This document shows positions 1-8,128 of a stretch of DNA of 64,000 nucleotides, piece after piece. Below the pieces are notes generated by a model. The model worked only from the letters and a program-made list of their open reading frames with translations, had not been told where the DNA came from and made no database searches. This DNA comes from JAGVSR01 sp963708775. Lineage in GTDB: Bacteria > Pseudomonadota > Alphaproteobacteria > Rhizobiales > Hyphomicrobiaceae. The position numbers and the translations under genes were made by a program. Position 1 is the first letter of the stretch; each line of letters starts with the position of its first letter. Where the stretch lies: positions 434,001 through 498,000 of the forward strand of contig CAVPTI010000012.1 of the NCBI GenBank assembly GCA_963708775.1, given 5' to 3'.

Positions 1-239
1 AGCGGCCTTCGATGCCGTCTTGCTGGTCAGGATCTTGGAGGCGGAGGAGGCGACCTTGCTGCTCGTCTTTCCGGTCGAGCTGCGCTGCGTCATGACGGAG
101 GCTGCGACGGCTTTCTGGGCCTTCGATGGCGGATTTGCTTTTCGACACCTTAGCGGCAGATGAGCATCAGCAACGATTTCAGCAGTGGTAGGCTTGACGG
201 AGCTAACCGCTCTTTGCTCGCCGAAAATAGGCGCATGCA
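1..239 (-). pseudogene. Degenerate, edge-truncated paralogue of the Ala/Lys/Ser-rich small protein
   Basis: Reading the minus strand, bases 1-120 translate to a Ser/Lys/Ala-rich segment (SSKVASSASKILTSKTASKA) almost identical to the C-terminal half of the protein at 961-1200; base 1 aligns with base 1003. Further upstream the similarity continues (AKVSKSKSAI versus AKVLNSKSST) but in another frame, because one base is extra near 122-125. The frame is open from a GTG at 239 to the window edge, so a divergent N-terminus is also possible. The C-terminus lies beyond the window. I read it as a broken or indel-bearing second copy of the same small gene. Confidence 0.45.
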
Positions 240-248
240 CTTCGTTAC

Positions 249-628
249 TCAGTTGGCTTGAACGGCCTGGGCGACGAATTCGGAACGGCTGACGCCGGAG
301 ACTTTCGCAACGCGATCGACGCTTGCCACGAGGTCTTCGTCGAGCATCAGATTAAAGCGCGCTTTTCGGCGACTTTCGATCAGCGGCACGGCGAGAAGAA
401 AGCGCCAGCTGCGATCTCCGTCGCGACGTCCTTGTCGCGCAGCAATCGGCAATCGTCCGTGTCTGTGGAACGGATGCACCTTCGACGAAGAGTGAGAGTG
501 CTTCCTGTGCATTCGTCAGCAGGTCGGACTTCTTCGTCGGCAGCGGAGAAGCAACCGGGGGCGTCCGGAAAAGTGATGCCAAAGGCGCTGTCATTGTCCT
601 TGTGAACCAGTCCGTAGAAGATTTTCAT
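249..628 (-). pseudogene. hicB: HicB-family antitoxin, broken by three indels
   Basis: Starts with a typical HicB fold (MKIFYGLVHKDNDSAFG, then FPDAPGCFSAADE) at 628. The matching continuation is split over other frames: SDLLTNAQEALSLFVEG, then LLRDKDVATEIAAGAF, then LLAVPLIESRRKARFNL and a ribbon-helix-helix-like end (LDEDLVASVDRVAKVSGVSR). Restoring one frame needs about one base removed near 530, one added near 440 and one added near 390. HicB normally neutralises HicA and represses the operon. As written the antitoxin would be truncated. Either the module is decayed or the sequence carries indel errors. It lies 8 bases downstream of hicA, the usual order. Confidence 0.7.
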
Positions 629-636
629 GTCGAGCC

Positions 637-831
637 TCACAGCCATCCGGCGGTCTTGGCGATTTGGCGTGCTGTGCCGAGCGGCAAGTCTTTCTTGGGA
701 TGTGGAACGACGATCAACTGGCCGGTCACCGGGTGCTTGAGCTTGTGATGCGACCCAGTGGCACCAGCCTCGACCCACCCTTCGCTGCGCAGTCGCGCAA
801 GGATTTTGCGGCTGTTGCGCTCGACCTGCAT
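637..831 (-). CDS. hicA: HicA-family mRNA interferase toxin
   Basis: A 64-residue protein with the HicA double-stranded-RNA-binding-like fold: N-terminal KILARLRSEGWVEAG, the GSHHKLKHP segment containing the family's catalytic histidine (His28 or His29), and the C-terminal IVVPHPKKDLPLGTARQIAKTAGW. HicA toxins cleave mRNA and are held by HicB. An ATG 10 codons upstream also exists, but starting at 831 fits the family (RKIL..EGWV within the first 20 residues). The cognate hicB directly downstream is frameshifted, which is odd for an intact toxin. A perfect inverted repeat lies just upstream. Confidence 0.82.
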   Translation of the reverse strand: MQVERNSRKILARLRSEGWVEAGATGSHHKLKHPVTGQLIVVPHPKKDLPLGTARQIAKTAGWL

Positions 832-842
832 CTCGGGCCTGT

Positions 843-864
843 AGTGTGTATTGAGGCACACACT
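843..864. promoter_or_regulatory. Inverted repeat upstream of hicAB, candidate operator
   Basis: Perfect 7-base arms AGTGTGT / ACACACT separated by 8 bases, 12 bases upstream of the hicA start. HicB proteins with ribbon-helix-helix or HTH ends repress their own operon through such palindromes. The position fits, but binding is inferred. Confidence 0.5.
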
Positions 865-896
865 CTAATTGGTCCCAACGCAATTGTAAAGACATA

Positions 897-930
897 GAAA
901 AACGTCTTCGACCGAGTGATCGAAGACGTT
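897..930 (-). terminator. Rho-independent terminator of the small basic protein gene
   Basis: Perfect 11-base arms (901-911 and 920-930) with an 8-base loop, followed on the minus strand by a run of T (complement of AAAA at 897-900). It sits 31 bases past the stop of the gene at 961-1200. Confidence 0.8.
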
Positions 931-960
931 CGAGGTGCGCGATTGGGATGCGGAGAGTGA

Positions 961-1200
961 TTACTTCTTTTTCTGTGTGAGGGCCGATGCGGCAGCGGAT
1001 TTAGCGGCCTTCGATGCCGTCTTGCTGGTCAGAATCTTAGAGGCCGAGGAGGCGACCTTGCTGCTCGTCCTTTCGGTGGACCCGCGCTGCGTGAGGGCCG
1101 AGGCTGCGACCGTTCTTTCAGCCTTCGTGGACGATTTGCTGTTCAGGACTTTTGCGGCCGATGAGGCCACTTTCTTACTCGTGCTCGCACTCTTTGCCAT
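961..1200 (-). CDS. Small Ala/Lys/Ser/Thr-rich basic repeat protein
   Basis: A 79-residue protein starting MAKSASTSKKVASSAAK, made almost entirely of Ala, Ser, Lys and Thr. Two similar halves can be aligned: KKVASSAAKVLNSKSSTKAE..VAASALTQ and SKVASSASKILTSKTASKAAKSAAASALTQ, so it is an internal duplication of about 35 residues. No signal peptide or membrane segment. The composition resembles histone-H1-like or nucleoid-associated tails, but I do not recognise a named family. The start at 1200 gives the lysine-rich beginning and a following GGGGTTCC-rich leader; a longer frame to 1437 runs through repeat DNA and is unlikely. A damaged second copy lies at the window edge. Confidence 0.7.
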   Translation of the reverse strand: MAKSASTSKKVASSAAKVLNSKSSTKAERTVAASALTQRGSTERTSSKVASSASKILTSKTASKAAKSAAASALTQKKK

Positions 1201-1365
1201 GGGGAACCCCCGTTTTCGGTTTGCGGCGGCCCCGCACGGGCCGTCCGGATCGCGATTTGATCCGGCCGAAGATTGAGGGGATTCGCCGCCCGCGTGAATG
1301 GCAGGAATGGGCCAATCGGTATTCCGGTGGTCGATGTTGGCAGCTTTCCCCATGCTGCCGCTTGT

Positions 1366-1395
1366 CTGGGTCCCGGCCTTTGCCGGGATGACGGG
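1366..1395. repeat. Dispersed palindromic repeat of the 'VIPAKAGTQ' type
   Basis: The sequence around CCCGGCctttGCCGGG, followed by ATGACGGGGG, is the short palindrome widely scattered between genes in proteobacteria. When translated on the minus strand it gives the tell-tale peptide VIPAKAGTQ. It lies in the divergent intergenic region between the small basic protein gene and dapD. Recognition is from memory of this repeat class. Confidence 0.55.
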
Positions 1396-1484
1396 GGAAG
1401 GCGGTGTGGCGTTGACAGGTGGGGGGTGGGGCGGCACAAGGCGGCCAGTTCCCTCAACACACCACAGTCCAAGGACGTCCCGAC

Positions 1485-2327
1485 ATGGCGCACGCAGACC
1501 TGCAAAAGACGATCGAAGCCGCGTGGGAGGCCCGCGACGGGATCAATAGCGGCACCAAGGGCGACGTGCGCGATGCCGTTGATGCGGCGCTTGAGCTGCT
1601 CGACAGGGGTGAGGCGCGGGTGGCCGAGAAGGGCGACGGCGGCTGGATTGTGAACCAGTGGCTCAAGAAGGCCGTGCTGTTGTCGTTCCGGTTGAACGAC
1701 ATGGGGCTGATCTCCGGCGGACCGGCGGGATCGTTCTACTGGGACAAGGTGGCGCCGAAGTTCGAGGGTTGGACGGCGGACGATTTCAAGAGGGGCGGAT
1801 TCCGCGTGCTGCCCGGCGCCTACGTGCGCAAGTCGGCCTATATCGCACCGGGTGCGGTGCTGCTGCCGTCGTTCGTCAATCTCGGCGCCTATGTGGGGTC
1901 TGGCACGATGGTGGACACGTGGGCGACAGTCGGCTCGTGCGCGCAGATCGGCAAGAACTGCCACATTTCGGGCGGTGCCGGAATTGGAGGCGTGCTGGAG
2001 CCGCTGCAGGCCGGCCCTGTCATCATCGAGGACAACTGCTTCATTGGCGCGCGTGCGGAAGTAGCCGAGGGCGTGCAGGTGGGCGAAGGGTCGGTGCTGT
2101 CGATGGGCGTATACCTCGGCGCGTCAACGACGATCATCGACCGGGCAACGGGCGAGCGGATGTTCGGCAAGGTGCCGCCATATTCGGTCGTGGTGTCGGG
2201 TACGATGCCGGGCAAGCCGCTGCCGAACGGGGAACCGGGGCCGAACCTCTATTGCGCGGTGATCGTGAAGCGGGTCGACGAAAAGACGCGTTCGAAGACC
2301 AGTATCAATGATCTGTTGAGAGATTGA
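1485..2327 (+). CDS. dapD: 2,3,4,5-tetrahydropyridine-2,6-dicarboxylate N-succinyltransferase
   Basis: A 280-residue protein, the usual DapD length. It transfers succinyl from succinyl-CoA to tetrahydrodipicolinate in the succinylase branch of lysine/diaminopimelate synthesis, in the cytoplasm as a trimer. Residues about 1-90 form the N-terminal helical domain. The middle shows left-handed beta-helix hexapeptides (VRKSAYIAPGAVLLPSFVN, VDTWATVGSCAQIGKN, ISGGAGIGG) and the family ending GKPLPNGEPGPNLYCAVIVK. The ATG at 1485 follows AAGGAC with correct spacing; the frame is open further upstream but through noncoding repeat. dapE follows 500 bases downstream on the same strand. Confidence 0.95.
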   Translation: MAHADLQKTIEAAWEARDGINSGTKGDVRDAVDAALELLDRGEARVAEKGDGGWIVNQWLKKAVLLSFRLNDMGLISGGPAGSFYWDKVAPKFEGWTADDFKRGGFRVLPGAYVRKSAYIAPGAVLLPSFVNLGAYVGSGTMVDTWATVGSCAQIGKNCHISGGAGIGGVLEPLQAGPVIIEDNCFIGARAEVAEGVQVGEGSVLSMGVYLGASTTIIDRATGERMFGKVPPYSVVVSGTMPGKPLPNGEPGPNLYCAVIVKRVDEKTRSKTSINDLLRD

Positions 2328-2335
2328 GGACAAAC

Positions 2336-2384
2336 AATCAGACAGACGCCCCAAGAAGGCACGCTGCCTCCTGGGGACCTGATT
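2336..2384 (+). other. Imperfect stem-loop after dapD
   Basis: AATCAG / CTGATT outer arms with inner CCCCA / TGGGG pairing, 9 bases past the dapD stop. There is no T-run, so it may be an attenuating or mRNA-protecting hairpin rather than a classical terminator. Confidence 0.3.
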
Positions 2385-2488
2385 GCGATCTTCCGGGGGT
2401 CCATCCGTGGGACTTTTGAAAACTTTCATCGAGACGTTCGCGACGACAGGCGTGGCGGCACCGTCTGAGTCATGACGATCCGGGGCCC

Positions 2489-2698
2489 GTGACGCCGTCG
2501 TTGGCTGCGGCGGAAGCCGCTATGCAAGAGGCCATCCGGCGACATCAGGCGCGTGCGCCATCCGCCGACACGGAGCGGCGGATGACGGATTTGCCGGACC
2601 GGCGCAAGGTCCGCGAGGCTGTTGCTGTGGAGCGGCGCGGAGCCGCACCGGACCGGCGGAGCAAAGGACCAGCATTCGGCCGGCGAACGCGAGATTGA
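2489..2698 (+). CDS. Hypothetical small Arg-rich protein between dapD and dapE
   Basis: A possible 69-residue reading frame with a GTG start, rich in Arg and Ala (DTERRMTDLPDRRKVREAV, then RRSKGPAFGRRTRD). No domain, signal peptide or membrane segment is visible. It fills part of the 500-base gap between dapD and dapE and has the same strand. I do not recognise it; a chance frame in GC-rich DNA is a real alternative. Confidence 0.3.
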   Translation: MTPSLAAAEAAMQEAIRRHQARAPSADTERRMTDLPDRRKVREAVAVERRGAAPDRRSKGPAFGRRTRD

Positions 2699-2829
2699 GC
2701 GGCGCCGCCGTTTTCCGTCTGTGATCTGCAACTTTCATCTGGCATTGAATGGAAGCGGGAAGCTTCCCCTGTTGGGGCTTAGCCGATAGGTTCGGCCGCC
2801 CTTATTGTTTTTCGCAGCGGCCGATATCC

Positions 2830-3994
2830 ATGACTCTCAATGTGACCGATCCCGTCGATCTTGCGCGGGCGCTGATCCAGTGCCGCAGCGTGACGCCCGA
2901 CGAGGGCGGGGCGCTGACGCTGCTGCAGTCGGTGCTGGAACCGCTGGGATTCGTCTGCGATCGGGTGGTCTTCCATGAGCCTGGTACGCCCGATATCGAC
3001 AATCTCTATGCGCGGCGCGGGACGGCGCGGCCGAACCTGTGTTTTGCCGGGCATACGGACGTGGTGCCGCCGGGGGATCTCGGTGCCTGGACCAGCGATC
3101 CGTTCGGGGCGACGATCCGGGACGGGGTTCTCTACGGTCGCGGCGCGGTGGACATGAAGGGCGCCATCGCGTGTTTCATCGCGGCAGCGGCTCGGCGGAT
3201 CACGGCCGGCGAGGACGTGGGATCGCTTTCGCTTCTGATTACCGGTGATGAGGAGGGGCCGTCGATCAACGGCACCGTGAAAGTGCTGCGCTGGCTGGAG
3301 GACCGTGGCGAGGCGCTCGATGCAGCGATCGTGGGCGAGCCGTCGAACCCCGAAGCGCTGGGTGACGAGATCAAGATCGGGCGGCGCGGATCGGTGACGG
3401 GCGAACTCGTGGTGCATGGTGTGCAGGGACATGCGGCGTACCCGCAGCGCGCCGACAACCCGGTGCCGAAGCTCGCGCAGTTCATCACGCGGTTGACGGG
3501 CACCAGGATCGACGAGGGGACGCGGCACTTCGAGCCGTCGAACTGTCAGGTGACGGTCGTGTCGGTGCCGAACACGGCGTCGAATGTGATCCCGTCGTTC
3601 GCGAAGGCAACGTTCAACATCCGCTATAATGACATCTGGCGGCGGTCGACGATCGAGGAGTGGGTGCGGCTGCAGTGTGATGCGGCGGCACTGGCGACGG
3701 GCGCGAAGTATGATGTGTCGTTCGCGGGGACGGGAGATGTGTTTCTCACGCGAAGAAGGGGCGCTCGTGGACACGCTACGCGGGGCGGTGCATGAGGTGA
3801 CCGGCCGAATCCCGAAGCTGTCGACATCGGGCGGAACCTCGGACGCGCGATTCATCAAGGATTACTGCCCTGTCGTAGAGTTCGGGCTCGTTAATCGAAC
3901 GATCCATCAGGTGGATGAAAGGGTGGCGCTTCAAGATCTGGAAATGCTGACACAGATCTACGAGCGCTTCATTCAAAGCTTCGCAAGAGGCTAG
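2830..3994 (+). pseudogene. dapE: Succinyl-diaminopimelate desuccinylase, single frameshift
   Basis: DapE hydrolyses N-succinyl-LL-diaminopimelate and needs two zinc ions. The first frame (start ATG 2830) carries the metal-site motifs AGHTDVVPPGD, DMKGAIACF and TGDEEGPSINGT (M20 peptidase family), then reads through GTGDVFLT and ends out of frame. The remainder, EEGALVDTLRGAVHEVTGR, GGTSDARFIKDYCPVVEFG and the C-terminal zinc-ligand motif IHQVDERV, continues one base later. Removing a single base near 3751 restores a normal protein of about 387 residues. Without repair the C-terminal zinc ligand is lost and the enzyme would be dead, although the pathway is normally essential, so a sequence error is likely. 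Confidence 0.9.
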
Positions 3995-4173
3995 GGGCTC
4001 ATTCCGAATGCGGCGAGCATCGCTTCGGCTATCCGCTCGTAATACCCGACGATGCTGCCGTTGAATGAGGTGAGCGTCGTGAGCAGACCGATGAAAATGA
4101 TGGCTGACATGAGCCCGTATTCAATTGCCGTTGCACCGGACTCGTCGACCAGAAAGTTTTTGAGCGTTTTCAT
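3991..4173 (-). CDS. flp: Flp-family type IVb pilin
   Basis: A 60-residue prepilin. The short basic leader MKTLKNFLVDESGA leads to the Flp processing and assembly motif ATAIEYGL and a single hydrophobic helix (MSAIIFIGLLTTL). Flp pilins are cut by a TadV/CpaA prepilin peptidase after the Gly and assembled by the Tad machinery into adhesive fibres. The chosen start at 4173 gives the normal leader length. Its stop overlaps the stop of dapE head-on in the palindrome CTAG (3991-3994). A second Flp gene lies directly upstream on the same strand. Confidence 0.88.
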   Translation of the reverse strand: MKTLKNFLVDESGATAIEYGLMSAIIFIGLLTTLTSFNGSIVGYYERIAEAMLAAFGMSP

Positions 4174-4336
4174 CGCGACGTTCCGAGCTCCGATTTGGCA
4201 CTTCCCGGCTTGACTGCCGACACTTTCTTGACTGCGATTAGGATGACAGCTGCGCATTAAAGTGGCGTGAAGCGATCCTCCGAAAGGGGAGGGTATAATT
4301 TTACGAAAAGCCAACTCTAAACCCGCGCAAATCCTC

Positions 4337-4612
4337 CTATAAAACGGCGTTTACCCGAATGTTCTGCAAAAACAAAACCCACCGGCTCGGAGCCGGTGGG
4401 TTCTGTCTTCGCAAACCGTCTGAAGACGGTGGGCCGATTACGAGGCGTGGCAGCCGTGAGCGTGAGCCGATGCTGGTGAAGAGGCCGGACAGCCCGTCTT
4501 CCATGGTGCCGAGAGCGCCGATGAGGGCAACGCCGACGAGAGCAGCGATGAGGCCGTATTCGATTGCCGTAGCGCCCGACTCGTCCTTCAGGAAGCGAGA
4601 AAAGATGGTCAT
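4337..4612 (-). CDS. flp: Flp-family type IVb pilin with aberrant C-terminal tail
   Basis: Starts MTIFSRFLKDESGATAIEYG, followed by the hydrophobic segment LIAALVGVALIGALGTM, a clear Flp prepilin with the Gly/Glu processing site. A GGGAGA ribosome-binding site precedes the ATG at 4612. The protein is 91 residues instead of the usual 50-60, because the frame runs on from about residue 57 through the downstream terminator hairpin. A one-base shift near 4460 would give a stop at 4438, ahead of the hairpin. The tail is therefore probably the product of an indel or sequencing error. Confidence 0.85.
   Translation of the reverse strand: MTIFSRFLKDESGATAIEYGLIAALVGVALIGALGTMEDGLSGLFTSIGSRSRLPRLVIGPPSSDGLRRQNPPAPSRWVLFLQNIRVNAVL
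4371..4402 (-). terminator. Rho-independent terminator within the annotated Flp tail
   Basis: Perfect 11-base arms AACCCACCGGC (4376-4386) and GCCGGTGGGTT (4392-4402) with a 5-base loop; on the minus strand the stem is followed by TTGTTTTTG. Its position inside the apparent 3' end of the flp gene argues that the true stop lies upstream of it. Confidence 0.8.
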
Positions 4613-5215
4613 GTTGGTAGTCTCCCAATCCACTGTGAAAAGTTCAATCTAGTTCATTGCTGGGGTTCGGCCCGGTGCGTCTGAACTGAAGCTAATCTAC
4701 AGGGGCAGATGTTAAACTCAGGTAAAAGCCCAGCGGGTGCTTATCAATACTTCTTTCAAGCCCGTAAATCTTCAGTCAATAATTCGCTTTAAACTAGATT
4801 TACTGAAGACTATTGCAGTATTCGTCTAGATAATATTGTGTAAACATGGATTTCTACTTTTGATTTTGGTCGTGGCCGTGGCTAATAAATTGTTTTTCCT
4901 CGGCTTCGAGCTTCCAAGACTGGCGGCGGATAAGGTCATCGGCAGTCAAAACTTCGCCGCTGAGCCAGCGCGGGGCACCGCTGGGGCGATTCCACCAGCA
5001 CTGTGTTTGGCGAAAACTCATCGGCGATATGCCGGCGCGGAGACTTTCGAAGGCTGATCGGCATCCTTTTGCCAACTCTGGCCAGAACGGTCGGCCTAGT
5101 TCAGCGCGCGAGCTCATCAAAGCGACCGACGGTGGGACAGCCGTTTGCACTTCTTTCATCATTTGCTGACCTAATCAGCGTGATGTTTTCGAGAGCGAAG
5201 TGAAGGGGGCACGCG
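4613..5215. other. AT-rich intergenic region
   Basis: About 600 bases between the divergent flp and CpaC-N-like genes. The part near 4640-4860 is distinctly AT-rich compared with the rest of the window and is the likely promoter region for both sides. Two opposing frames (4836-5057 plus, 4854-5162 minus) overlap here. Neither shows a recognisable domain or a good ribosome-binding site. Confidence 0.4.
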
Positions 5216-5725
5216 ATGCAGCGTAAAAGACTTGGCCGGGCGGTTATTCTGTCGCTCGTGACGCTGCCAATCATGACGTTCAGCGGCGCCATAGTGCCAG
5301 TATGGGCGGCGGACGACCTTGTTGTGCGCTACGACCAATCGCAATTGCTCCGGATGCCGCGTGCCGTCTCCGAGATCATCATCGGCAACCCCTCGATCGC
5401 CGACGTGACGGTTCAATCGGGAAATATGCTTGTCATCACCGGCAAAACATTCGGTATCACCAACATCATTGCGCTCGATGCCGAGAAGAACGTCATCCAG
5501 GATCAGCGCGTGGTCGTGGAGCGGGATGAGCGCGGAATCGTCAATGTGAGCCGCGCAGGTCAACGGCAATCGTTCAGTTGCACGCCCACCTGTGCGCCGA
5601 CCATTACCATCGGTGACGAGTCGACGTACTTCAATCAGGTCGTTCAGAGTTCGACGACCAAAACGAAGTTTTCCGAATCTGGCTCTGATGGCGGCGGCGG
5701 CGGCGGCGGACAGGGCGGTCAGTAG
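5216..5725 (+). CDS. Secreted pilus-assembly protein with CpaC/secretin N-terminal-like domain
   Basis: A 169-residue protein with an N-terminal signal peptide (residues 1-31, ending VPVWAADD). Residues about 35-110 match the N-terminal domain of RcpA/CpaC secretins (YDQSQLLRMPRAVSEIIIGN, IADVTVQSGNMLVITGKTFG, TNIIALD). No secretin channel domain follows; the protein ends in a Gly-rich tail (SDGGGGGGGQGGQ). It probably works in the periplasm with the Tad/Flp apparatus whose pilins and pseudopilins surround it. A strong AAGGGGG ribosome-binding site precedes the ATG. Two Cys residues (SCTPTC) may form a disulfide. Confidence 0.8.
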   Translation: MQRKRLGRAVILSLVTLPIMTFSGAIVPVWAADDLVVRYDQSQLLRMPRAVSEIIIGNPSIADVTVQSGNMLVITGKTFGITNIIALDAEKNVIQDQRVVVERDERGIVNVSRAGQRQSFSCTPTCAPTITIGDESTYFNQVVQSSTTKTKFSESGSDGGGGGGGQGGQ

Positions 5726-5776
5726 CCAACTGGACGCGGTCGGGACCGGTTGAATTCGTCTCAGTCATAATGCGAG

Positions 5777-5806
5777 AAGAGCCTCCCCGCGGGGGCTCTT
5801 TTCGTT
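5777..5806 (+). terminator. Rho-independent terminator
   Basis: AAGAGCC...GGCTCTT stem (5777-5800) with GC-rich inner part followed by TTCGTTTT, 50 bases past the stop of the CpaC-N-like gene. Confidence 0.75.
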
Positions 5807-5986
5807 TTGCGCCCTTGAGAGCTTTAACAAGTTCTTACCGGGGACCAGACAAATTTCGGCAAATTTGCATAAATCTCGCAAGGCTGGTTTGGCCCAATTT
5901 TTATCTGCCTTTGCTCTACTGCGTGTCTGATCGCCGCCCATGCCTATGGACGCCAGTGCGATCAAAGCGACAGCAGTGAGGACGTC

Positions 5987-6587
5987 ATGGTGTTGCCGGG
6001 TGATGAGAGAGTGATTTTGCAGCGCGCTCGAGACTTCGCGCGCCGCTTTCGCGCCAATGCGCAAGGCGTGACGGCGATCGAGTTTGGTTTCGTCGCCTTA
6101 CCCTTCATGTTGTTCGTGTTCGGTATCATGGCTGCGGGGTTGCAGTTTTTTACGGTCAACGCGCTCGACAATGCCGTCGAAACGGCGGCGCGCAAGATTT
6201 CGCACGGGCGAGGCGCAGCGGGCAGGCTTGACCATGCAGAATTTCAAGGAGCTCGTTTGTAGTTCTGGTGGATATTACATCGAGGATAATTGCAGCAATA
6301 TCTATGTGCACGTTCAAAGCGCCACGAACTGGGCGGACATTACGCCAACGGACTGCGCGGAAAGCGGAGAAATGACGCCGCAGTCGAACATGACGGCAGC
6401 TCTTGCCGATTCTTCAGGTGGGTCCGAGCAAGTGGTGCTCGTCACGGTCTGCTACGACTGGCAGTTGCCGATCACGTTTCCCTACCTGCGTTACATGATG
6501 ATGCGGCCGGCGGATGGCGTGCCGCTGGTGAGTGGAGGTTCACTCATCCAATCGGTCGCGACGTTCCGCACCGAACCGTACGAATGA
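5987..6587 (+). pseudogene. TadE-family pseudopilin, single frameshift
   Basis: The first frame encodes a TadE-type start: basic residues, then AQGVTAIEFGFVALPFMLF and a hydrophobic helix (VFGIMAAGLQFFTVN), then DNAVETAARKI. The continuation RTGEAQRAGLTMQNFKELVC and the rest to 6587 lie one base later; the extra base looks like a T in TTT at 6198-6200. Repaired, it is about 199 residues. TadE/TadF/TadG are minor pseudopilins of the Tad system, anchored in the inner membrane. The helix plus GxxxxEFG context supports this family. A similar intact gene follows at 6633. Confidence 0.82.
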
Positions 6588-6632
6588 TTTGAGACAACCG
6601 TGTTGCCGAATTAGCTTTGTCCGAGGACCACC

Positions 6633-7295
6633 ATGTTCGACTGCACCACGTTATTGCGAAGGACGTTCACTCGCCCCCGCTCTTTTGCGCGCGATACGAG
6701 CGGGATTGCCGCCGTCGAGTTTGGCCTCATCGCTCCGGTGTTGCTGATCATGCTTGTTGGTGTGGTGGAGATCACTCGTGCGGTGTCCATTGACCGGCGG
6801 TTCGGTCAGGTCACGGCTTTGGTTGCCGACCTGATTTCTCGCGAGGAAGTCTTGAAGAGAGAAGATCTCGACGGGGTCAACGCCTCCGGTAAACGGACCG
6901 GCATTTACGGCATTGTTGAGCACGTCATGGGTGTGTGGGGTGTCAGCACACTCAAGCTGCATGTCTATCCAGTGCGCGCGTCTAGTGACGATCGCAATGA
7001 TATCTATGTGTATGCCGACACAACGAACAGGCCTTCGTTCGGCTCAGCAGCAGGTTCGCCCAAGAACGTGTGCGATCCCTATACCGGACTTACGACGGAT
7101 CTTCTGGAGACCCGGGGAACCGCGATTATCGTGGAGGGCGAGTACGGTTACACGCCGCTGATCGCGCAAGGCATTCTCACGCCGAGCACGTGGCAAGATC
7201 GTGCTGTTCTGGCTCCCCGATCAGGATGCGTCAGTTTCGAAGCCGAAACGACGCTGCCGCAGCCAGATTGCGAACCCACACCGTCCTGCGAATAA
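6633..7295 (+). CDS. TadE-family pseudopilin
   Basis: A 220-residue protein with an N-terminal basic stretch, then RDTSGIAAVEFGLIAPVLLI and a single membrane helix (about residues 28-50), the TadE-like signature. The large C-terminal part is predicted to be outside the inner membrane and has several Cys residues. It is the second of two TadE-like genes 45 bases apart on the same strand, probably one transcript. They belong to a Flp/Tad pilus set, but the secretion ATPase, TadB/C and secretin genes are not in this window. A perfect hairpin terminator follows. Confidence 0.85.
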   Translation: MFDCTTLLRRTFTRPRSFARDTSGIAAVEFGLIAPVLLIMLVGVVEITRAVSIDRRFGQVTALVADLISREEVLKREDLDGVNASGKRTGIYGIVEHVMGVWGVSTLKLHVYPVRASSDDRNDIYVYADTTNRPSFGSAAGSPKNVCDPYTGLTTDLLETRGTAIIVEGEYGYTPLIAQGILTPSTWQDRAVLAPRSGCVSFEAETTLPQPDCEPTPSCE

Positions 7296-7322
7296 TTGAA
7301 CTTTGTATAATACGAATGTGAC

Positions 7323-7353
7323 ATCGGCCGGACACAATGTCCGGCCGATTTTG
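7323..7353 (+). terminator. Rho-independent terminator after the tadE genes
   Basis: Perfect 12-base arms ATCGGCCGGACA / TGTCCGGCCGAT with a 3-base loop (7335-7337), followed by TTTTG, 28 bases past the stop at 7295. Confidence 0.85.
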
Positions 7354-7470
7354 TATTGTTGTATGAAGTGGGTGCCGGTAAATCGGTGGGCATATATTTC
7401 ACGACCAGCGTTCATCGTCGGCACTGCCTGTCACGTTTTCTCATTCGATTTCAGGGTGAAGATTATATTC

Positions 7471-8076
7471 ATGGGACGTCGTTCGTCGCATACGGCAGAG
7501 GAACTGCGTGAGCTGATCCTCGAAGCATCCACCGCGCTTATCAGCGAGGGTGGGCTTTGCTGTTTATCGGCGCGAGAAGTCGCGCGGCGCATTGGGTATT
7601 CGCCGGGCACGCTTTACAACGTGTTCGAGAATCTCGATGACCTTATCCTCACGATCGAAGGACGGTTGATCGACGGGCTCGCGGCAGAACTCGATCAGGT
7701 CTTGTCGATCGGATCGCCCAAGGAAAAGGCGCTGGCTTTGGGCCGCGTGTACATCAAGTACACCAGCGAAAAGCCGAAGCTCTGGAATTTGCTGTTCGAG
7801 CATCATCTGCCGGCGGGCCGCGAGGTGCCGGCGTGGTATCAGCAGAAGATCGATGGGATCATGGCGCGCGTTGAAGCTGCGATCGCGCCGATGATGCCGA
7901 ACAGCAAGCCGGAGCTCGTCAAGCGAACGGCTCAGGTTCTGTGGGCGGGGGTGCATGGCATCACGTCGCTCGCGACGGCCGATAAGCTTTCGATCGCCAA
8001 ATGTGAGGGCGCTGGGCCGCTCGTCGACAACCTGATTATCACCTATCTTGCCGGCTTGAAGCAGGTGGCCTGTTGA
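7471..8076 (+). CDS. TetR/AcrR-family transcriptional regulator
   Basis: A 201-residue repressor-like protein. Residues about 10-58 form the TetR helix-turn-helix (LISEGGLCCLSAREVARRIG, then YSPGTLYNVFENLDDL). The C-terminal ligand/dimer domain resembles the TetR_C_13/WHG type, with KPKLWNLLFEHHLP and WAGVHGITSLAT. The ATG at 7471 is preferred over an upstream-extended frame because homologues begin a few residues before the HTH helices. It is monocistronic here, convergent with glyQ, and the ligand and targets are unknown. Confidence 0.88.
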   Translation: MGRRSSHTAEELRELILEASTALISEGGLCCLSAREVARRIGYSPGTLYNVFENLDDLILTIEGRLIDGLAAELDQVLSIGSPKEKALALGRVYIKYTSEKPKLWNLLFEHHLPAGREVPAWYQQKIDGIMARVEAAIAPMMPNSKPELVKRTAQVLWAGVHGITSLATADKLSIAKCEGAGPLVDNLIITYLAGLKQVAC

Positions 8077-8128
8077 GACTGCCTGCGGCAAGGTGCTCGG
8101 ATCAGGTTGCTCACAAGGCAGAGGTAAA

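Noticed and set aside
4836..5162. Two opposing frames of 73 and 102 codons in the AT-rich intergenic region
   Set aside because: They overlap each other, have no domain or convincing ribosome-binding site, and I cannot choose between them.
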